DNA of 64,000 bases. It comes from Croceibacterium ferulae (GTDB lineage Bacteria > Pseudomonadota > Alphaproteobacteria > Sphingomonadales > Sphingomonadaceae). The stretch lies in contig NZ_QZVQ01000004.1 of NCBI RefSeq assembly GCF_003660445.1, forward strand, positions 368,349-432,348. The letters run 5' to 3'. Made by a program: the position numbers and the translations under genes. The notes below the pieces were generated by a model, which did not search any database, was not told where the DNA came from, and saw only the letters and a list, made by a program, of their open reading frames with translations. Position 1 is the stretch's first letter; each line of letters begins with the position of its first letter. Below, piece by piece: positions 1 through 10,685 of this stretch.

Positions 1-12
1 GAGGAAGGCAGC

Positions 13-287
13 TTACAGCCGGCGAAACCCGGTGACGGTTTTGGCCTCGCAAGCCTGTTCCGCCACCTGCTCGACGCGCGCATCTGGCGGACCGTCATGC
101 ATCCGCGCTACCATCTGCTGCACCGCACCTGCTTCACCTTGCAGCAGGGCCGCCACCGTCCCGTCATTCTGGTTCTGCACCCAGCCGGTCAGACCCAGCG
201 CCACGGCGTTCTCCACCGTTCAGTCGCGATACCACACACCCTGCACATGCCCGCGGACGGTCACGCGCAGGGCGGTGGCATCACCCA

Positions 288-288
<1 letters not shown>
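13..288 (-). pseudogene. acyP: Acylphosphatase gene interrupted by an in-frame TGA
   Basis: Read from the ATG at 288 the frame gives an acylphosphatase (hydrolysis of acyl phosphates; small alpha/beta fold, about 90 residues). It shows the N-terminal strand, the VQGVWYR motif with the phosphate-binding Arg at residue 21, then after the break GLTGWVQNQNDG with the catalytic Asn, and the usual C-terminal GF. Codon 23, on the plus strand at 220-222, is TGA where relatives usually have Trp (TGG). The ATG overlaps the ettA stop (TGATG), so translation would be coupled. The remaining open frame from GTG at 216 lacks the catalytic Arg and cannot make an active enzyme by itself. It could be a recent nonsense mutation, a base-call error or, much less likely, readthrough. 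Confidence 0.8.
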
Positions 289-1967
<1,679 letters not shown>

Positions 1968-2077
1968 GCGTCTCTATCTCGAACAAAGGTAATTGGAACT
2001 GCCGCGCCGAATAGGCGCTGGCGCCGTCATCGGCAACCCGCTTGGCGGCGGGGCGTCGGTCCTGTAGCGGCGCGCCA

Positions 2078-2719
2078 GTGACAAACGAAACCAACCCACT
2101 CGATCCCGAAGGCATGCTGCGCGATCCCAACGAGCATACGCCGTTGGAGGACATCTATGCCATGATCACGGGCTGCACGCTGCTGGCCATCGGCCTCGTG
2201 CTGATGCAGGCGGCGAACATCGTGACGGCCGGTGTCGCGGGCATCGCGCTGCTCATGTCCTATGTGCTGCCGCTGGGGGTGGGGCCGTTGTTCTTCCTGA
2301 TCAGCCTGCCCTTCCTGGCGTTCGGCGGCCAGGTGCTGGGGCGCGAATATGTGATCAAGACCGTGGTCGCCAGCGGGCTGATCTTCGGCATTGCCGCCGT
2401 CGCCCAGCGGGCCATGCACATTGCCGATATCCATCCCGCCTTTGCCGCACTGGCGGGGGGAACCTGTGCCGGCATGGGCATCCTGGCGCTGGTGCGGCAC
2501 AATTGCGGTGCCGGGGGCATCACCACGCTGGCGCTGTACCTTCACCGCACGCGCGGGTGGAGCGTGGGGCGGCTGCAACTGATGGTGGATACGGTGATCG
2601 TCACCTCCGCCTTGCTGGCGATCCCGCCCGAACGGATCGGCTGGTCTGCCCTGAGCATCCTGGCGATCAACATGATCCTGATCGCTTGGCACAAGCCCGG
2701 CCGGTATCTCGGCTACTGA
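2078..2719 (+). CDS. YitT family membrane protein
   Basis: About 213 residues with five or six hydrophobic segments, beginning at the stretch starting ITGCTLLAIGLVLM. The glycine-rich turns after the second segment (NIVTAGVAGIALL) and the later GGTCAGMGILALVRHNCGAGG match the YitT/DUF161 family of integral membrane proteins, which includes B. subtilis YitT; its substrate is unknown. Start choice is weak: GTG at 2078 and ATG at 2114 are both in frame and neither has a clear Shine-Dalgarno sequence. It is divergent from ettA and stands alone. Confidence 0.8.
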   Translation: MTNETNPLDPEGMLRDPNEHTPLEDIYAMITGCTLLAIGLVLMQAANIVTAGVAGIALLMSYVLPLGVGPLFFLISLPFLAFGGQVLGREYVIKTVVASGLIFGIAAVAQRAMHIADIHPAFAALAGGTCAGMGILALVRHNCGAGGITTLALYLHRTRGWSVGRLQLMVDTVIVTSALLAIPPERIGWSALSILAINMILIAWHKPGRYLGY

Positions 2720-2768
2720 TCGTGGGCAGGGTGCAGGCGGGGCAGGGCCCTTGCAAACCATCGCCGCC

Positions 2769-2782
2769 CGCGTCTAGACGCG
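2769..2782. repeat. Perfect 14-bp palindrome upstream of the pyruvyltransferase gene
   Basis: CGCGTCTAGACGCG is a perfect palindrome ending 7 bp before the ATG at 2790. It contains CTAG, a tetramer usually scarce in bacterial genomes. It could be an operator or a small hairpin in the leader. Nothing in the sequence shows which. Confidence 0.5.
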
Positions 2783-2789
2783 CCTGACG

Positions 2790-3914
2790 ATGGGTCGCTG
2801 GCTGGACGAAACAATCGGGGTACGGCCCCGCCAATCCAATCCGCCGGTGGCAGAGCGGGGCGGCGATGGCGTGATCGGCGTCCTGACCTTCCATCGCTGC
2901 ATCAATTACGGATCGTACTGGCAGGCGCGCAGCCTGGTCGAAGGGCTTCGCGCCGGCGGCCATAATGCGGTGCTGCTCGACCATCAGAGCGAGGAGGTGC
3001 GCCGGCGCGAATGGCGCTGCGCCTTCCAGCCTTTGCTGCCGCAACGCTCCGCCCGGTCCGATCTGCCGGCCTATGGCCGCAAGGCGCGCAAGCTGCTGGA
3101 GGCGGTTGACCGGTTGCCGCTGTCCGCCCCGTTCGAGCTGGAGCAGCCGCACACCATGCCGCGGGTCGATACCGTGGTGATCGGCAGCGACGAAGTCTGG
3201 AACCTGCATCATCCGTGGTATGGCGGCAGCCGCCCCTTTTATGGCGAGGGGCTGCCGGCCGGCCGCGTGATGTCCTACGCCGCCAGCTTCGGCAATTACG
3301 ATGCGGGCAACGGCCTGGGCGCCGAATGGGCCGGGCGGTTGCGCGCGCTGGATGCCATTTCGGTGCGCGATCGCAACGCGCAGGAACTGGTTCGCGGAGC
3401 CATCGGCCTGGAGGCACCGCTGGTGCTCGATCCGGTGCTGCAATTCCCATTCGCCCGGATGGGGCGTTCGGCCGAACCATTCATCCTGGTCTATGGCCAC
3501 AACTTTCCTGACTGGTACGCACAGGCGGTACGCGCCCATGCCGATGCACGGGGATTGCGGCTGGTCAGCATCGGCTACCGCAACGATTGGGCGCATGAGC
3601 AATGGCTGGATGCCTCGCCGCAGGAGTTTGCGGAGGCGATGACCGCAACCGCCGCGCTGGCGACCAACTTCTTCCATGGCTGCGTCTTCGCGCTGCTGAA
3701 TGCGCGGCCTTTCGCCTGCGTCGCCTCGTCCTATCGCGCCAACAAGCTGCGCGACCTGATGGAAGTGGCGGGCACGGAGCATCGGCGGGTGGAGGAGCAC
3801 GCATCGGGCCAGGTCGGCACACTGCTGGACACGCCCTTGGCGCCCGAGGTCTCCGAGCGGCTGGCCAATATGCGGGCGCAATCCTCCGCCTTTCTTGCCA
3901 CCGTCCTTGGCTGA
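2790..3914 (+). CDS. Polysaccharide pyruvyl transferase family protein
   Basis: 374 residues. The core starts at residue 28 (VIGVLTFHRCINYGSYWQA), as in family members, and continues with TVVIGSDEVWNL near 130, RVMSYAASFGNYDAG near 160 and a C-terminal TNFFHGCVFALL. Family members transfer pyruvate ketals from PEP to sugars or act as related GT-B-like enzymes in exopolysaccharide loci. The first 27 residues do not look like the family, so the true start may be GTG at 2871. The gene overlaps the next by 20 bp, which argues for coupled expression with the FrhB-like protein, a common pairing in polysaccharide loci. Confidence 0.85.
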   Translation: MGRWLDETIGVRPRQSNPPVAERGGDGVIGVLTFHRCINYGSYWQARSLVEGLRAGGHNAVLLDHQSEEVRRREWRCAFQPLLPQRSARSDLPAYGRKARKLLEAVDRLPLSAPFELEQPHTMPRVDTVVIGSDEVWNLHHPWYGGSRPFYGEGLPAGRVMSYAASFGNYDAGNGLGAEWAGRLRALDAISVRDRNAQELVRGAIGLEAPLVLDPVLQFPFARMGRSAEPFILVYGHNFPDWYAQAVRAHADARGLRLVSIGYRNDWAHEQWLDASPQEFAEAMTATAALATNFFHGCVFALLNARPFACVASSYRANKLRDLMEVAGTEHRRVEEHASGQVGTLLDTPLAPEVSERLANMRAQSSAFLATVLG

Positions 3915-5295
3915 CCCTCCGGTCGCGATCAGCCCGGGCCAGGTCGTCGGATCGGGCCTGTGCATCGGGTGCGGCGCCTGCGCCAGCGGCTCCCCCGGCG
4001 ATATCGCGTGGGACGAGTTCGGCCAGTTGAAGCCGACCGGCCCTGCCGAATGGCTGGACCGCCCGACCGCACGGCAGGCGGCAATCTGCCCATTCTCTCC
4101 CACCGCCGCGAACGAGGACATGATCGCGGCCGCTCGCTTTCCTGCCGCGCCATTGCAGGATGTGCGGCTGGGCCGGGTGGAGCAGTGCCATGTCGGTCAT
4201 GTGGCGGAGCCGGGCTTCCGGGATAATGGCTCCTCGGGCGGGATGGTCAGCTGGGTCGCGGCGGAGCTGCTACGGCGCGGGCTGGTCGATGGTATCGCGC
4301 ATGTTGCGCCCACCGACGCCGACGTGGAAGGCCGGCTGTTCCGGTACCGCATCGCCCGCAACGTGGCCGAGGTGGGGCAAGGGGCCAAGAGCCGCTACTA
4401 CCCCGTGGACATGGCGCAAGTGCTGGACGAGATTCGTCGCGTGCCCGGACGCTACGCCGTGATCGGCATTCCCTGCTTCATCAAGGCGGTGCATCTGGCG
4501 CGAGCGGACGATGCTGTTCTGGCGGAGCGGATCACGCATGTGCTGGGCCTGTTCTGTGGACATATGAAGAGCGCGCGGCTGGTGGACAGCTTCGCACAGC
4601 AGATGGGGGCCGAGCCCGCCGCCGTGGAAGCGGTGAACTACCGCGTCAAGAATGCCGACCGCCCGGCCAACTGGTACCGCACGCAGCTGTCCCTGCGTGA
4701 TGGTAGCGCGGTGGAGCAGGACTGGTGGCATCTGGTGGAGGGGGACTGGGGGTCCGGTTTCTTCCAGAACAGCGCCTGCAATTTCTGCGACGATGTCGTG
4801 GCGGAAACCGCCGACATCTCCTTCGGTGATGCATGGGTGGAGCCTTACTCCAGCGACGGGCGCGGCACCAATGTGGTCGTGATCCGCTCCCCCGAACTGT
4901 CCGCCATCGTAGGCGAGGCGATGGCAGATGGCCGGCTCGCCTTGGAGGAGGTGGATGCCGACTTCGTGGCGGATACGCAGGCCGCGGGTTTCCGGCATCG
5001 GCGCGAAGGGCTGGCCTGGCGGCTGGCGCATCGCTCCCGCACAGAAGGGCTGATGCCGGTCAAGCGGGTCGCGCCGTCAATTGCCGGCGTGCCGCGGCGC
5101 AGGCGGGCGGTCTATGCCATGCGCCGCACCATCAGCTGGGCCAGTCACCGGCTGTTCGCCTTGTCGCGCCGGGACGGCAGCCGCGCGATCTACCAGACGC
5201 CGTCACGCTGGATGGTCGCGCTCTATGGGGCGCTTACCTATGGCCGCGGGCGGCTGGGCCGTCTGCTCGATCGCATCGACGGCACCAGCCGCTAG
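3895..5295 (+). CDS. FrhB-like protein: coenzyme F420 hydrogenase/dehydrogenase beta-subunit family
   Basis: 466 residues from a TTG start overlapping the previous gene. The N-terminus has a ferredoxin-like cluster motif CIGCGAC (Cys 23, 26, 29), but the usual fourth Cys-Pro right after it is replaced by ASGSP; a Cys-Pro occurs later in AAICPFSP. The central region has DNGSSGGMVSWVAAELL and a Cys-rich NSACNFCDD. Family members are flavin/iron-sulfur oxidoreductases. Copies in polysaccharide loci of organisms without F420 are uncharacterised and probably reduce a sugar or lipid intermediate. F420 use here is not implied. Confidence 0.8.
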   Translation: MPPSLADPPVAISPGQVVGSGLCIGCGACASGSPGDIAWDEFGQLKPTGPAEWLDRPTARQAAICPFSPTAANEDMIAAARFPAAPLQDVRLGRVEQCHVGHVAEPGFRDNGSSGGMVSWVAAELLRRGLVDGIAHVAPTDADVEGRLFRYRIARNVAEVGQGAKSRYYPVDMAQVLDEIRRVPGRYAVIGIPCFIKAVHLARADDAVLAERITHVLGLFCGHMKSARLVDSFAQQMGAEPAAVEAVNYRVKNADRPANWYRTQLSLRDGSAVEQDWWHLVEGDWGSGFFQNSACNFCDDVVAETADISFGDAWVEPYSSDGRGTNVVVIRSPELSAIVGEAMADGRLALEEVDADFVADTQAAGFRHRREGLAWRLAHRSRTEGLMPVKRVAPSIAGVPRRRRAVYAMRRTISWASHRLFALSRRDGSRAIYQTPSRWMVALYGALTYGRGRLGRLLDRIDGTSR

Positions 5296-5298
5296 GGC

Positions 5299-6312
5299 TC
5301 AGGCCACGCGCTGCGCCGGCGGGCGGCTGGCGGCAATCTCCTCCGCGAACCATTCACAGGTGCGGGCAAGGCCGGCGGCGAGCTGCGTGGTCGGCTCCCA
5401 TCCCAGCAGTGCGCGCGCGCGGGAGATGTCCGGACGGCGACGCTGCGGGTCGTCCTGGGGCAGGTCGTGATAGGTGATGTCGAGCGGGCGGCCCATCACT
5501 GCCTCCATCGCCGCCACCAGCTCCAGGACGGTGATTTCCGCCTGCGTCCCGATGTTCACCGGCACGGGCTGGGCCATGTCGCTGTCCATCAGCCGGATCA
5601 GCGCATCCACCGTGTCCGCAACGTAGCAGAAGCTGCGCGTCTGGTTGCCGCTGCCGTAGATGGTGAGCTTCTGGCCTTCCAGCGACTGGCAGATCAGGTT
5701 GGAGACCACCCGCCCGTCATCCATCCGCATTTGCGGGCCATAGGTGTTGAAGATGCGCGCGACCCGCACATCGGCGCGGCCCATGCGGGCATAATCGAAG
5801 ACCAGCGCCTCTGCCGCACGCTTGCCCTCGTCATAACAGGCGCGCGGGCCGGTGCAGTTGACGTTGCCGCGATAATCCTCTGGCTGGGGATGCACTTCGG
5901 GATCGCCATAGACCTCGCTGGTGGAGGTCAGCAGGAAACGTGCGCCGGTCTGTTCCGCCAGGCGCAACAGGTGGTTGGTGCCGACCACATTGGTCAGCAT
6001 CGTGTGTTCCGGATCGGCCTGGTACAGCGGCGGGGAGGCGGCGCAGGCCAGGTTGTAGATGTGCGTGAAACGGGTCCGGCCATCGGTCAGCGCCGCTGGT
6101 AATGGCTGCGTGATGTCCGCCTCCACGAAGCTGAAGCGCTCGCGCTGCAGCAGCCGCTGGAGGTTGGAAGGCAGTGCCGTCTGCATGTTGTCCAGGCAGG
6201 TGACATGCGCGCCTGCATCCAGCAGCGCGGCGCACAGATGCGAGCCGATGAAGCCGGCCCCGCCCGCCACCAGCACCGTGCCGCCTGCCTGTGCCTCGCC
6301 CGGGTTCCTCAT
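5299..6312 (-). CDS. UDP-glucuronate decarboxylase-like NAD-dependent epimerase/dehydratase
   Basis: 337 residues, extended SDR fold. NAD-binding VAGGAGFIGSHL lies near residue 15, the substrate strip STSEVYGDPEVHPQPEDY near 130, the YDEGKRAAE catalytic Tyr-Lys near 160, then RVARIFNTYGP and NQTRSFCYVADTVD. These motifs closely follow UDP-xylose synthases (UDP-glucuronate to UDP-xylose plus CO2). It is the last gene of a seven-gene operon; its ATG overlaps the upstream stop by 4 bp. A role supplying UDP-xylose to the glycosyltransferases beside it is inferred. Confidence 0.85.
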   Translation of the reverse strand: MRNPGEAQAGGTVLVAGGAGFIGSHLCAALLDAGAHVTCLDNMQTALPSNLQRLLQRERFSFVEADITQPLPAALTDGRTRFTHIYNLACAASPPLYQADPEHTMLTNVVGTNHLLRLAEQTGARFLLTSTSEVYGDPEVHPQPEDYRGNVNCTGPRACYDEGKRAAEALVFDYARMGRADVRVARIFNTYGPQMRMDDGRVVSNLICQSLEGQKLTIYGSGNQTRSFCYVADTVDALIRLMDSDMAQPVPVNIGTQAEITVLELVAAMEAVMGRPLDITYHDLPQDDPQRRRPDISRARALLGWEPTTQLAAGLARTCEWFAEEIAASRPPAQRVA

Positions 6313-7388
6313 GCCATTACCTTTCTTGTGGATGCCGCCCGGTCGTTCTGCCGTGCGTGCAGGTCTTGTTCCAACTGTTGCGCGCGGATCTCCGCGCTAT
6401 GCCCGGCAAGCACCGCCTGCCGTGCCGTCGCGCCCATGCTGGCGGCCTCTCCGTCCAGCGCGGCGATCACCTCCGCAGCATCGTCGGCCAGCACGATCGC
6501 TTCGCCCGGCGTGAACACTTCCTCGATCCCCGGCCATTTGTCCGAGATGATCGGCGTGCCGCAGGCCCCGGCCTCGAACAGGCGGACGGACGGGCTCCAC
6601 CCGGCGGCGATCATGTCGGCGCGGGTGACGTTCAGCGTGAAGCGCGACGCGGCGTAGAATGCCGGGTGATCCGCCGGGGGCAGATGCTCGATCCGCTCCA
6701 CATTGGCGGGCCAGTCGATGTCGTCTGGATATTGCGGCCCCGCCACCACGAAGCGCTTGTCGGGGCAGGCGCGCGCGGGTTCCAGCAGCAGCCGTTCCAG
6801 CGTGGGCTGCCGGTCGGGGCTGTAAGTGCCGAGATAGGACAGATCCCACCGCTTGGGCACGTCCAGCGGGCGATACCGCGCCGTATCCACCGAGCAGTAG
6901 AGCGCCCGCGCCTGCGGTGAGTCGAACTCCTGTTCGAGCCGCTGCAGCGTGGGGCCGCCGGTAAAGCTGAAATAGATATCGTAGCCGGGGATCACCTCCG
7001 GCGAGAGATATTCGTGATCCCCGCGCGCCAGCTTGGCCAGCGTCACCGGCGTATCGATGTCGTAGAAGCAGGTGACCCCTTGCGCTGTGGCCTGCGCCCA
7101 GCGGCCGACCTCCACCCCGTCGGGCACGTAGGAACCGACCATCACCGCATCGGCGCCGGCCACCTCCTCCGCCCAGCGGTCCAGATCGGCCAGGCTGGTG
7201 TAGTAGGCGAGACGGCAGAAATCTGGATCGGGCATGTCGCGATTGCCCGCATACCAGGGCACGTCGCGTTCCAGGAACAGCACCTCGTGCCCGCGCGCCG
7301 CAAAGGCGGAGAGCAGCGCGCGGAAGGTGGTGGCATGCCCATTGCCCCATGAGGAGGACAGGCTGAGGCCGAGGACGACCAGCTTCAT
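6309..7388 (-). CDS. CgeB-like GT-B glycosyltransferase (paralogue 1)
   Basis: 359 residues. The N-terminus SLSSSWGNGHATTFRALL carries the S-x-W-N-G pattern shared with the next two genes upstream. The C-terminal donor-binding domain has SVRLFEAGACGTPIISDKW followed by GIEEVF, as in the Glycos_transf_1_2 domain. CgeB-type enzymes decorate surface glycans in B. subtilis spores; the acceptor here is unknown. It has 4-bp overlaps with both neighbours. It is one of three tandem paralogues, suggesting successive sugar additions to one acceptor. Confidence 0.85.
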   Translation of the reverse strand: MKLVVLGLSLSSSWGNGHATTFRALLSAFAARGHEVLFLERDVPWYAGNRDMPDPDFCRLAYYTSLADLDRWAEEVAGADAVMVGSYVPDGVEVGRWAQATAQGVTCFYDIDTPVTLAKLARGDHEYLSPEVIPGYDIYFSFTGGPTLQRLEQEFDSPQARALYCSVDTARYRPLDVPKRWDLSYLGTYSPDRQPTLERLLLEPARACPDKRFVVAGPQYPDDIDWPANVERIEHLPPADHPAFYAASRFTLNVTRADMIAAGWSPSVRLFEAGACGTPIISDKWPGIEEVFTPGEAIVLADDAAEVIAALDGEAASMGATARQAVLAGHSAEIRAQQLEQDLHARQNDRAASTRKVMA

Positions 7389-8470
7389 GCCGCCGGCTCC
7401 CGCTGGCGCAGTCCATCCAGCACCCGGTCCACCTCCACCGCACGGCGATCATAGGTGTGTTCGCCCAGCACCCGGGTCAGCGCCGCCTGCCCGATGGCAT
7501 GGGCACGCTCCTGCGTCAGCGCCGCGAGGTGATCGGCCACGTCCTGCCCGTCGCGCGCGACCAGAACCTCGCTATCCGGCTGCAGGAATTGTTCGATCCC
7601 TTCCCAGGCATCGGTGATCAGGCAGGCGGCGGCACCCGCCGCCTCGAACACGCGGGTGGCGGGGGAGAAGCCGATATCGGCCATGCTGTCCCGCGCCACG
7701 TTCAGCACGGTACGCGGCGTGCAGTTAAACGCGTTATGCGAGCCTGTGCCGACATGGCCGATCGCCCGCACATTGGCCGGCATCCCCTTGTCGTGCCAGC
7801 CATTGCCGCCGATCATGAACTGGCGATCGGGCAACAGCTCCGCGGCCCTCAGGAAGAACTCCTCCACCCGGGCCTCGCGGTCGGGCAGGCGATTGGCGAG
7901 GAAGCCCAGGTCGCAGGCGAAACGCGGGTCTGGCGGCACGGGGAAATGCGTCGCCGGATCCAGCGCGTTGTAGATCGGCACGCATAGCTTCGCACCAAAG
8001 CCTTCGTAAGCGGACACAACCGGCGGCCCGCCGCCATAGGTGAACACCAGGTCGAGTTGGGGCAGGGCAGCGCGCACCGGATGGTCAGGCTGACCCCGCA
8101 TCTCGTCCAGCGTGGCGGCGGCGTCGACGTCCCAGTAGATCTTCAGCGCGTCCGGCGCGGCATGCCGGACGATGCCTTCCAGCAGCTCCCGGTCGAACAC
8201 GCCCACGCCATTGGCCTTGACCACGATGTCCGCCTGGCCGGCCTCGGCCAGCACACCGGCCAGCGCGTCTTCCGTGGCGGCATAGACGACCGAGCGGCAC
8301 CATTCGGGCGGGTCGATGTCGCGATGCTGCTGCCGGTCGAACGCGTCGGGCTCGTAGAAGGTGATCTCGTGCCCGCGCTTGGCCATGGCGTGCAGGATGC
8401 CGCGATAATAGGTCGCCGCCCCGTTCCAGTAGGATGACAGCAGGCTGGAGCCATAGAAGGCGATCTTCAT
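7385..8470 (-). CDS. CgeB-like GT-B glycosyltransferase (paralogue 2)
   Basis: 361 residues from ATG at 8470, chosen because it overlaps the upstream stop by 4 bp and starts the fold (MKIAFYGSSLLSSYWNGAA). An in-frame extension upstream of this ATG is arginine/proline-rich noise. The C-terminal donor motif reads TRVFEAAGAAACLITDAWEG. The charged loop DRQQHRDIDPPEW near residue 50 resembles the corresponding loop of paralogue 1 (RDMPDPDF). Donor and acceptor cannot be deduced. Confidence 0.85.
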   Translation of the reverse strand: MKIAFYGSSLLSSYWNGAATYYRGILHAMAKRGHEITFYEPDAFDRQQHRDIDPPEWCRSVVYAATEDALAGVLAEAGQADIVVKANGVGVFDRELLEGIVRHAAPDALKIYWDVDAAATLDEMRGQPDHPVRAALPQLDLVFTYGGGPPVVSAYEGFGAKLCVPIYNALDPATHFPVPPDPRFACDLGFLANRLPDREARVEEFFLRAAELLPDRQFMIGGNGWHDKGMPANVRAIGHVGTGSHNAFNCTPRTVLNVARDSMADIGFSPATRVFEAAGAAACLITDAWEGIEQFLQPDSEVLVARDGQDVADHLAALTQERAHAIGQAALTRVLGEHTYDRRAVEVDRVLDGLRQREPAA

Positions 8471-9594
8471 GCGGGGGTCCTTTCGGGCTCTGCCGAAGCG
8501 CTTGAGGGGAGGCCGAGCGTGGCGGCGATCGCCAGCAGCTCGTCCACGCGGTGCGCGCAGGTGTGCCGCGCGCGGATAGTCTCGAGGCCATGCGCCACCA
8601 GATCGGCGCGCAGGTCCGGATCGGCGCCAAGGGCGGTCAGGTGGCGGGTCATCTCCGCCCCGTCCTCCGCCGTCAGGTAATCGGTGCCCGGGCGGAACAG
8701 TCCCTCCGCATCGGACCACGGCGCGCTGACCAGCGGGATGCCGCAGGCGAGAGCCTCGAACACGCGGATCGTGGGAATGCCCGGCAGCACCGTGGTGTAG
8801 AAGCGCCGAGGCACATGCACGGTCGCCAGATGGCGCGCGAAGATTTCCGGTGCCCGCGCGTTCGCGGCCCAGCCATGATAGGCTACGCCATACCGGGCGA
8901 GGGTGGCGCGGGCTTCATCGGGATAGCGCACGCCATAGATGTCGAGCGGCAGCCCGGCGGCTTGTGCCGGCGCGAACAGGAAATGCTCCAGTTCCTGCGT
9001 GCGCTCGCCATCGCCCCAATTGCCGACCCACACCAATCCGGTCCGCTCGCCTTCAGCAGCTGGCGGGTGGAAGCGGCGCGTGTCCGCTGCTTCATGCCAG
9101 GTCCAGACCCGGCCCTGCCAGCCCCAGCCGCGATAGACCTCGCTCAGCGTCTCGCCGAAGGCCAGCACGCCGTCATAGCCCGACAGGTCGTAGGCCTGCA
9201 TCTCCGCCGGGGCGCTGACCGCCCGGTGATGCGTGTCATGGAACAGCAGGCGGAAGCCCGCGCCAGCCTTGCGCAAGGTGCCCATCCGCGCGACCAGATC
9301 GTGATCGTTCCACTCGTGCACGATCACCAGATCGGCACCGTCCACCAGTTCTGTCAGGTCCGCATCGGACGCGTAGGTAGTGGAGGTGAGCTGGGGATAG
9401 AGCCGCTGCCATGGTTCCAGACCCGCCGCGCCATGATCCGCCAGCAGGTTGGCCAGGCTCCAGGCGCCTTCCGGTTCGTAAGCGGCGACGTCGTGGCCGC
9501 GCTCCACCAGCTCGTCCAGCACGCCGCGCAGGAAGTGGGCGTTGCCATGATTCCAGCAGGATGCGAGCGAATGGGTGAAATAGACGATCCTCAT
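8467..9594 (-). CDS. CgeB-like GT-B glycosyltransferase (paralogue 3)
   Basis: 375 residues. The N-terminus HSLASCWNHGNAHFLRGVL aligns with the other two paralogues. A middle HEWNDHDLVARMG helix follows, and the donor-binding end has IRVFEALACGIPLVSAPW. It is the most divergent of the trio and has extra C-terminal sequence (SSASAEPERTPA). There is a 4-bp overlap at each end. Activity as a retaining GT-B enzyme is inferred from fold motifs only. Confidence 0.82.
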   Translation of the reverse strand: MRIVYFTHSLASCWNHGNAHFLRGVLDELVERGHDVAAYEPEGAWSLANLLADHGAAGLEPWQRLYPQLTSTTYASDADLTELVDGADLVIVHEWNDHDLVARMGTLRKAGAGFRLLFHDTHHRAVSAPAEMQAYDLSGYDGVLAFGETLSEVYRGWGWQGRVWTWHEAADTRRFHPPAAEGERTGLVWVGNWGDGERTQELEHFLFAPAQAAGLPLDIYGVRYPDEARATLARYGVAYHGWAANARAPEIFARHLATVHVPRRFYTTVLPGIPTIRVFEALACGIPLVSAPWSDAEGLFRPGTDYLTAEDGAEMTRHLTALGADPDLRADLVAHGLETIRARHTCAHRVDELLAIAATLGLPSSASAEPERTPA

Positions 9595-10685
9595 GCCGCC
9601 ACCCGCTGCGGCTGCACCTGATCATACAGCGCCGCCATGGCCGCAGCCGTATTCTCGGGCGTGTAGCGCCGCGCGCGTTGCTGCGCCGCATGGCCGAGCT
9701 GTTCACGACGGGCAGGATCGCGGGCCAGAGCTTCGACCGCCTCGACATAGGCCTGCTCGGACGCGACCGGCACGAACATGGCCGCTCCGTCCCACAGCTC
9801 CCGGAACGAGGGCGTGTCGGCCAATACCAGCGGGCAACCGGCGGCGGCAGCTTCCAGCACGGCCAGGCCGAACGGTTCGAAGCTAGCGGCGGAGACGAAG
9901 ATCGGGCGTGCGGCAAGCAGGGCATCGAGCTGCACGGCCGGCATGGCGCCGAGCGTCCGCAGATGGTGCAGGGTCGTCTCCGCACCGTGGGGAGCGCGTA
10001 GGGAGCCGGCGGCGAGGAACGGCAGGTCGACCTGTGCGGCCACCCGGTCCAGCAACGGCGCCTGCTTCACCTCGTCCCACAGCCGGCCGACGGTCAGCGC
10101 GAACAGATCGTGCCGCGCCGGTGTGACAGCCGGACGGGCGGCGCGGCCGTTATGCACCGTGATCGGCGGGTGAGGCAGGGCGTAGGTCGCCTGCACATCA
10201 TTGGCGTAGCTGCCGCTCGGCGCCACCACGATGTCGGCTGCGAGCAGCCCCGCACGTGTCAGTTCCGCATGCCAGTCGAAGGCCGGTTCCACCGAACCAC
10301 CGCGCGCCGCCCGCCACCAGGTGGAGATGCAGCCATGCGCGACGGCGATCACCGGCACCGGCCAAGCCGCCCCGCCGGCATAGGCCGGGTGATTGCAATG
10401 GACCAGATCGGCCCCGACCGCCTCCGCAAGCTGAGCCAGCCGAACCGCCGCCGCCTTTACAGGCACCGGGCCGTTGCTCAACCAGTCGAGCGGCAGGCCG
10501 GTGTCGAGCACGGTGCAACCGGCAGCCTCCGCCGTCTGCAGCTGATCCGCACTGGCTGGCGGGCCGAGAATGGCGAGCGTCACCTGCTCCCCGCCTTGCG
10601 TGAGGGCGGCCGCCAGATCGGTTGCATATTGCCAGACACCGCCCACCGTATCGGCGGTCATCAGGATCTTTCGTGTTCCTGTCAA
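9591..10685 (-). CDS. Glycosyltransferase family 4 protein
   Basis: 364 residues from a TTG whose bases overlap the upstream stop (TTGA). An ATG lies nine codons further in. It has an N-terminal acceptor domain (TADTVGGVWQYATDLAAAL), a central ITVHNGR and LFALTVGRLWDEVKQ (start of the donor domain), then ASFEPFGLAVLEAAAAGCPLVL, the E-x7-E motif of GT4 enzymes. These transfer sugars from NDP-sugars with retention. It sits between the epimerases and the CgeB trio in the same operon. Confidence 0.88.
   Translation of the reverse strand: MTGTRKILMTADTVGGVWQYATDLAAALTQGGEQVTLAILGPPASADQLQTAEAAGCTVLDTGLPLDWLSNGPVPVKAAAVRLAQLAEAVGADLVHCNHPAYAGGAAWPVPVIAVAHGCISTWWRAARGGSVEPAFDWHAELTRAGLLAADIVVAPSGSYANDVQATYALPHPPITVHNGRAARPAVTPARHDLFALTVGRLWDEVKQAPLLDRVAAQVDLPFLAAGSLRAPHGAETTLHHLRTLGAMPAVQLDALLAARPIFVSAASFEPFGLAVLEAAAAGCPLVLADTPSFRELWDGAAMFVPVASEQAYVEAVEALARDPARREQLGHAAQQRARRYTPENTAAAMAALYDQVQPQRVAA

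Noticed and set aside
2667..4121. Long minus-strand open frame (484 codons) opposite the pyruvyltransferase and FrhB-like genes
   Set aside because: It has no protein-family features, Arg/Gln/Pro-rich antisense composition, and both overlapped plus-strand genes have clear motifs.
8471..8719. 83-codon N-terminal extension of CgeB-like paralogue 2
   Set aside because: Arg/Pro/Gly-rich, antisense-type content; the ATG at 8470 overlaps the upstream stop by 4 bp and starts the conserved fold.
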